Shown: positions 63,934 to 64,000 of the stretch, piece after piece | Layout: each line of letters starts with the position of its first letter | How positions within the stretch are numbered: the stretch's first letter is position 1 | NCBI GenBank assembly: GCA_012862575.1 | Contig: BLSF01000006.1 | Coordinates: forward strand, 186,001-250,000 | DNA: 64,000 nt | Direction: 5' to 3' | DNA from: Parietichytrium sp. I65-24A | Taxonomy: Eukaryota > Sar > Bigyra > Thraustochytrida > Thraustochytriidae | Translations under genes and position numbers: made by a program | The notes under the pieces: generated by a model | Told to the model about the DNA's origin: nothing | Database searches by the model: none | Seen by the model: the letters and a program-made list of their open reading frames with translations, nothing else

Positions 63934-64000
63934 CGGTGCCACTTTGTGTCAAAGAAAGTCTTCTCGATATAGTATGATGATATGTGATGATATCAATGAC

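Overview
This is nuclear DNA from a eukaryotic microbe that builds cilia. Two ciliary genes (IFT25 and an enkurin-domain protein) sit side by side. Several genes carry short GT-AG introns, and two proteins have mitochondrial-type N-termini. Most genes are single-exon, including one frame of more than 11 kb. The few introns are 60-246 bases, with GTRNGT donors and often a CTRAC-like branch point. A fused nuclease/ligase of the plant LIG6 type, an LpxK kinase, a PAPS transporter and intron-poor genes would fit a zoosporic stramenopile (for example a thraustochytrid relative) or a flagellated alga. I cannot decide the lineage from the sequence alone.

Layout, left to right: a 5' partial bridge-like lipid-transfer protein of the Hobbit/SABRE/FMP27 family (-); a VWA8-like AAA ATPase (+); an alpha/beta hydrolase (-, one intron); a 5.3 kb gene-free spacer; a CAMK-like kinase (+); an enkurin protein (-); IFT25 (+, three exons); LpxK (-, three exons); a LIG6-type SNM1/DNA ligase fusion (-, two exons); nucleoside diphosphate kinase (-, three exons, one of only 23 bases); an orphan gene (-); a large SPRY/LRR protein (-); an ankyrin protein (+); a PAPS-type SLC35B transporter (-); a GT4/BSD-like/D-glutamate-cyclase-like fusion (+); a membrane-anchored papain-family protease (-); the checkpoint clamp subunit HUS1 (+); and a BTB protein with acidic and prion-like flanks (-).

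Gene spacing follows a clear rule. All six convergent gene pairs are packed within 124-394 bases. All six divergent pairs are separated by 1.3-5.3 kb, and most simple repeats lie in those divergent gaps or in the tandem-gene spacers. I found no tRNA, rRNA, CRISPR array, intact transposon or operon.

Functional themes are lipid and envelope work (BLTP2-like, LpxK, PAPS transporter, glycosyltransferase fusion), DNA damage response (LIG6-like, HUS1) and cilia (IFT25, enkurin). RanBP2-type zinc fingers occur three times, in two unrelated proteins. The most unusual items are the GT4/BSD/DUF4392 fusion, the zinc fingers inside the lipid-transfer protein and inside the ligase, and the VWA8 homologue that lacks its VWA half.
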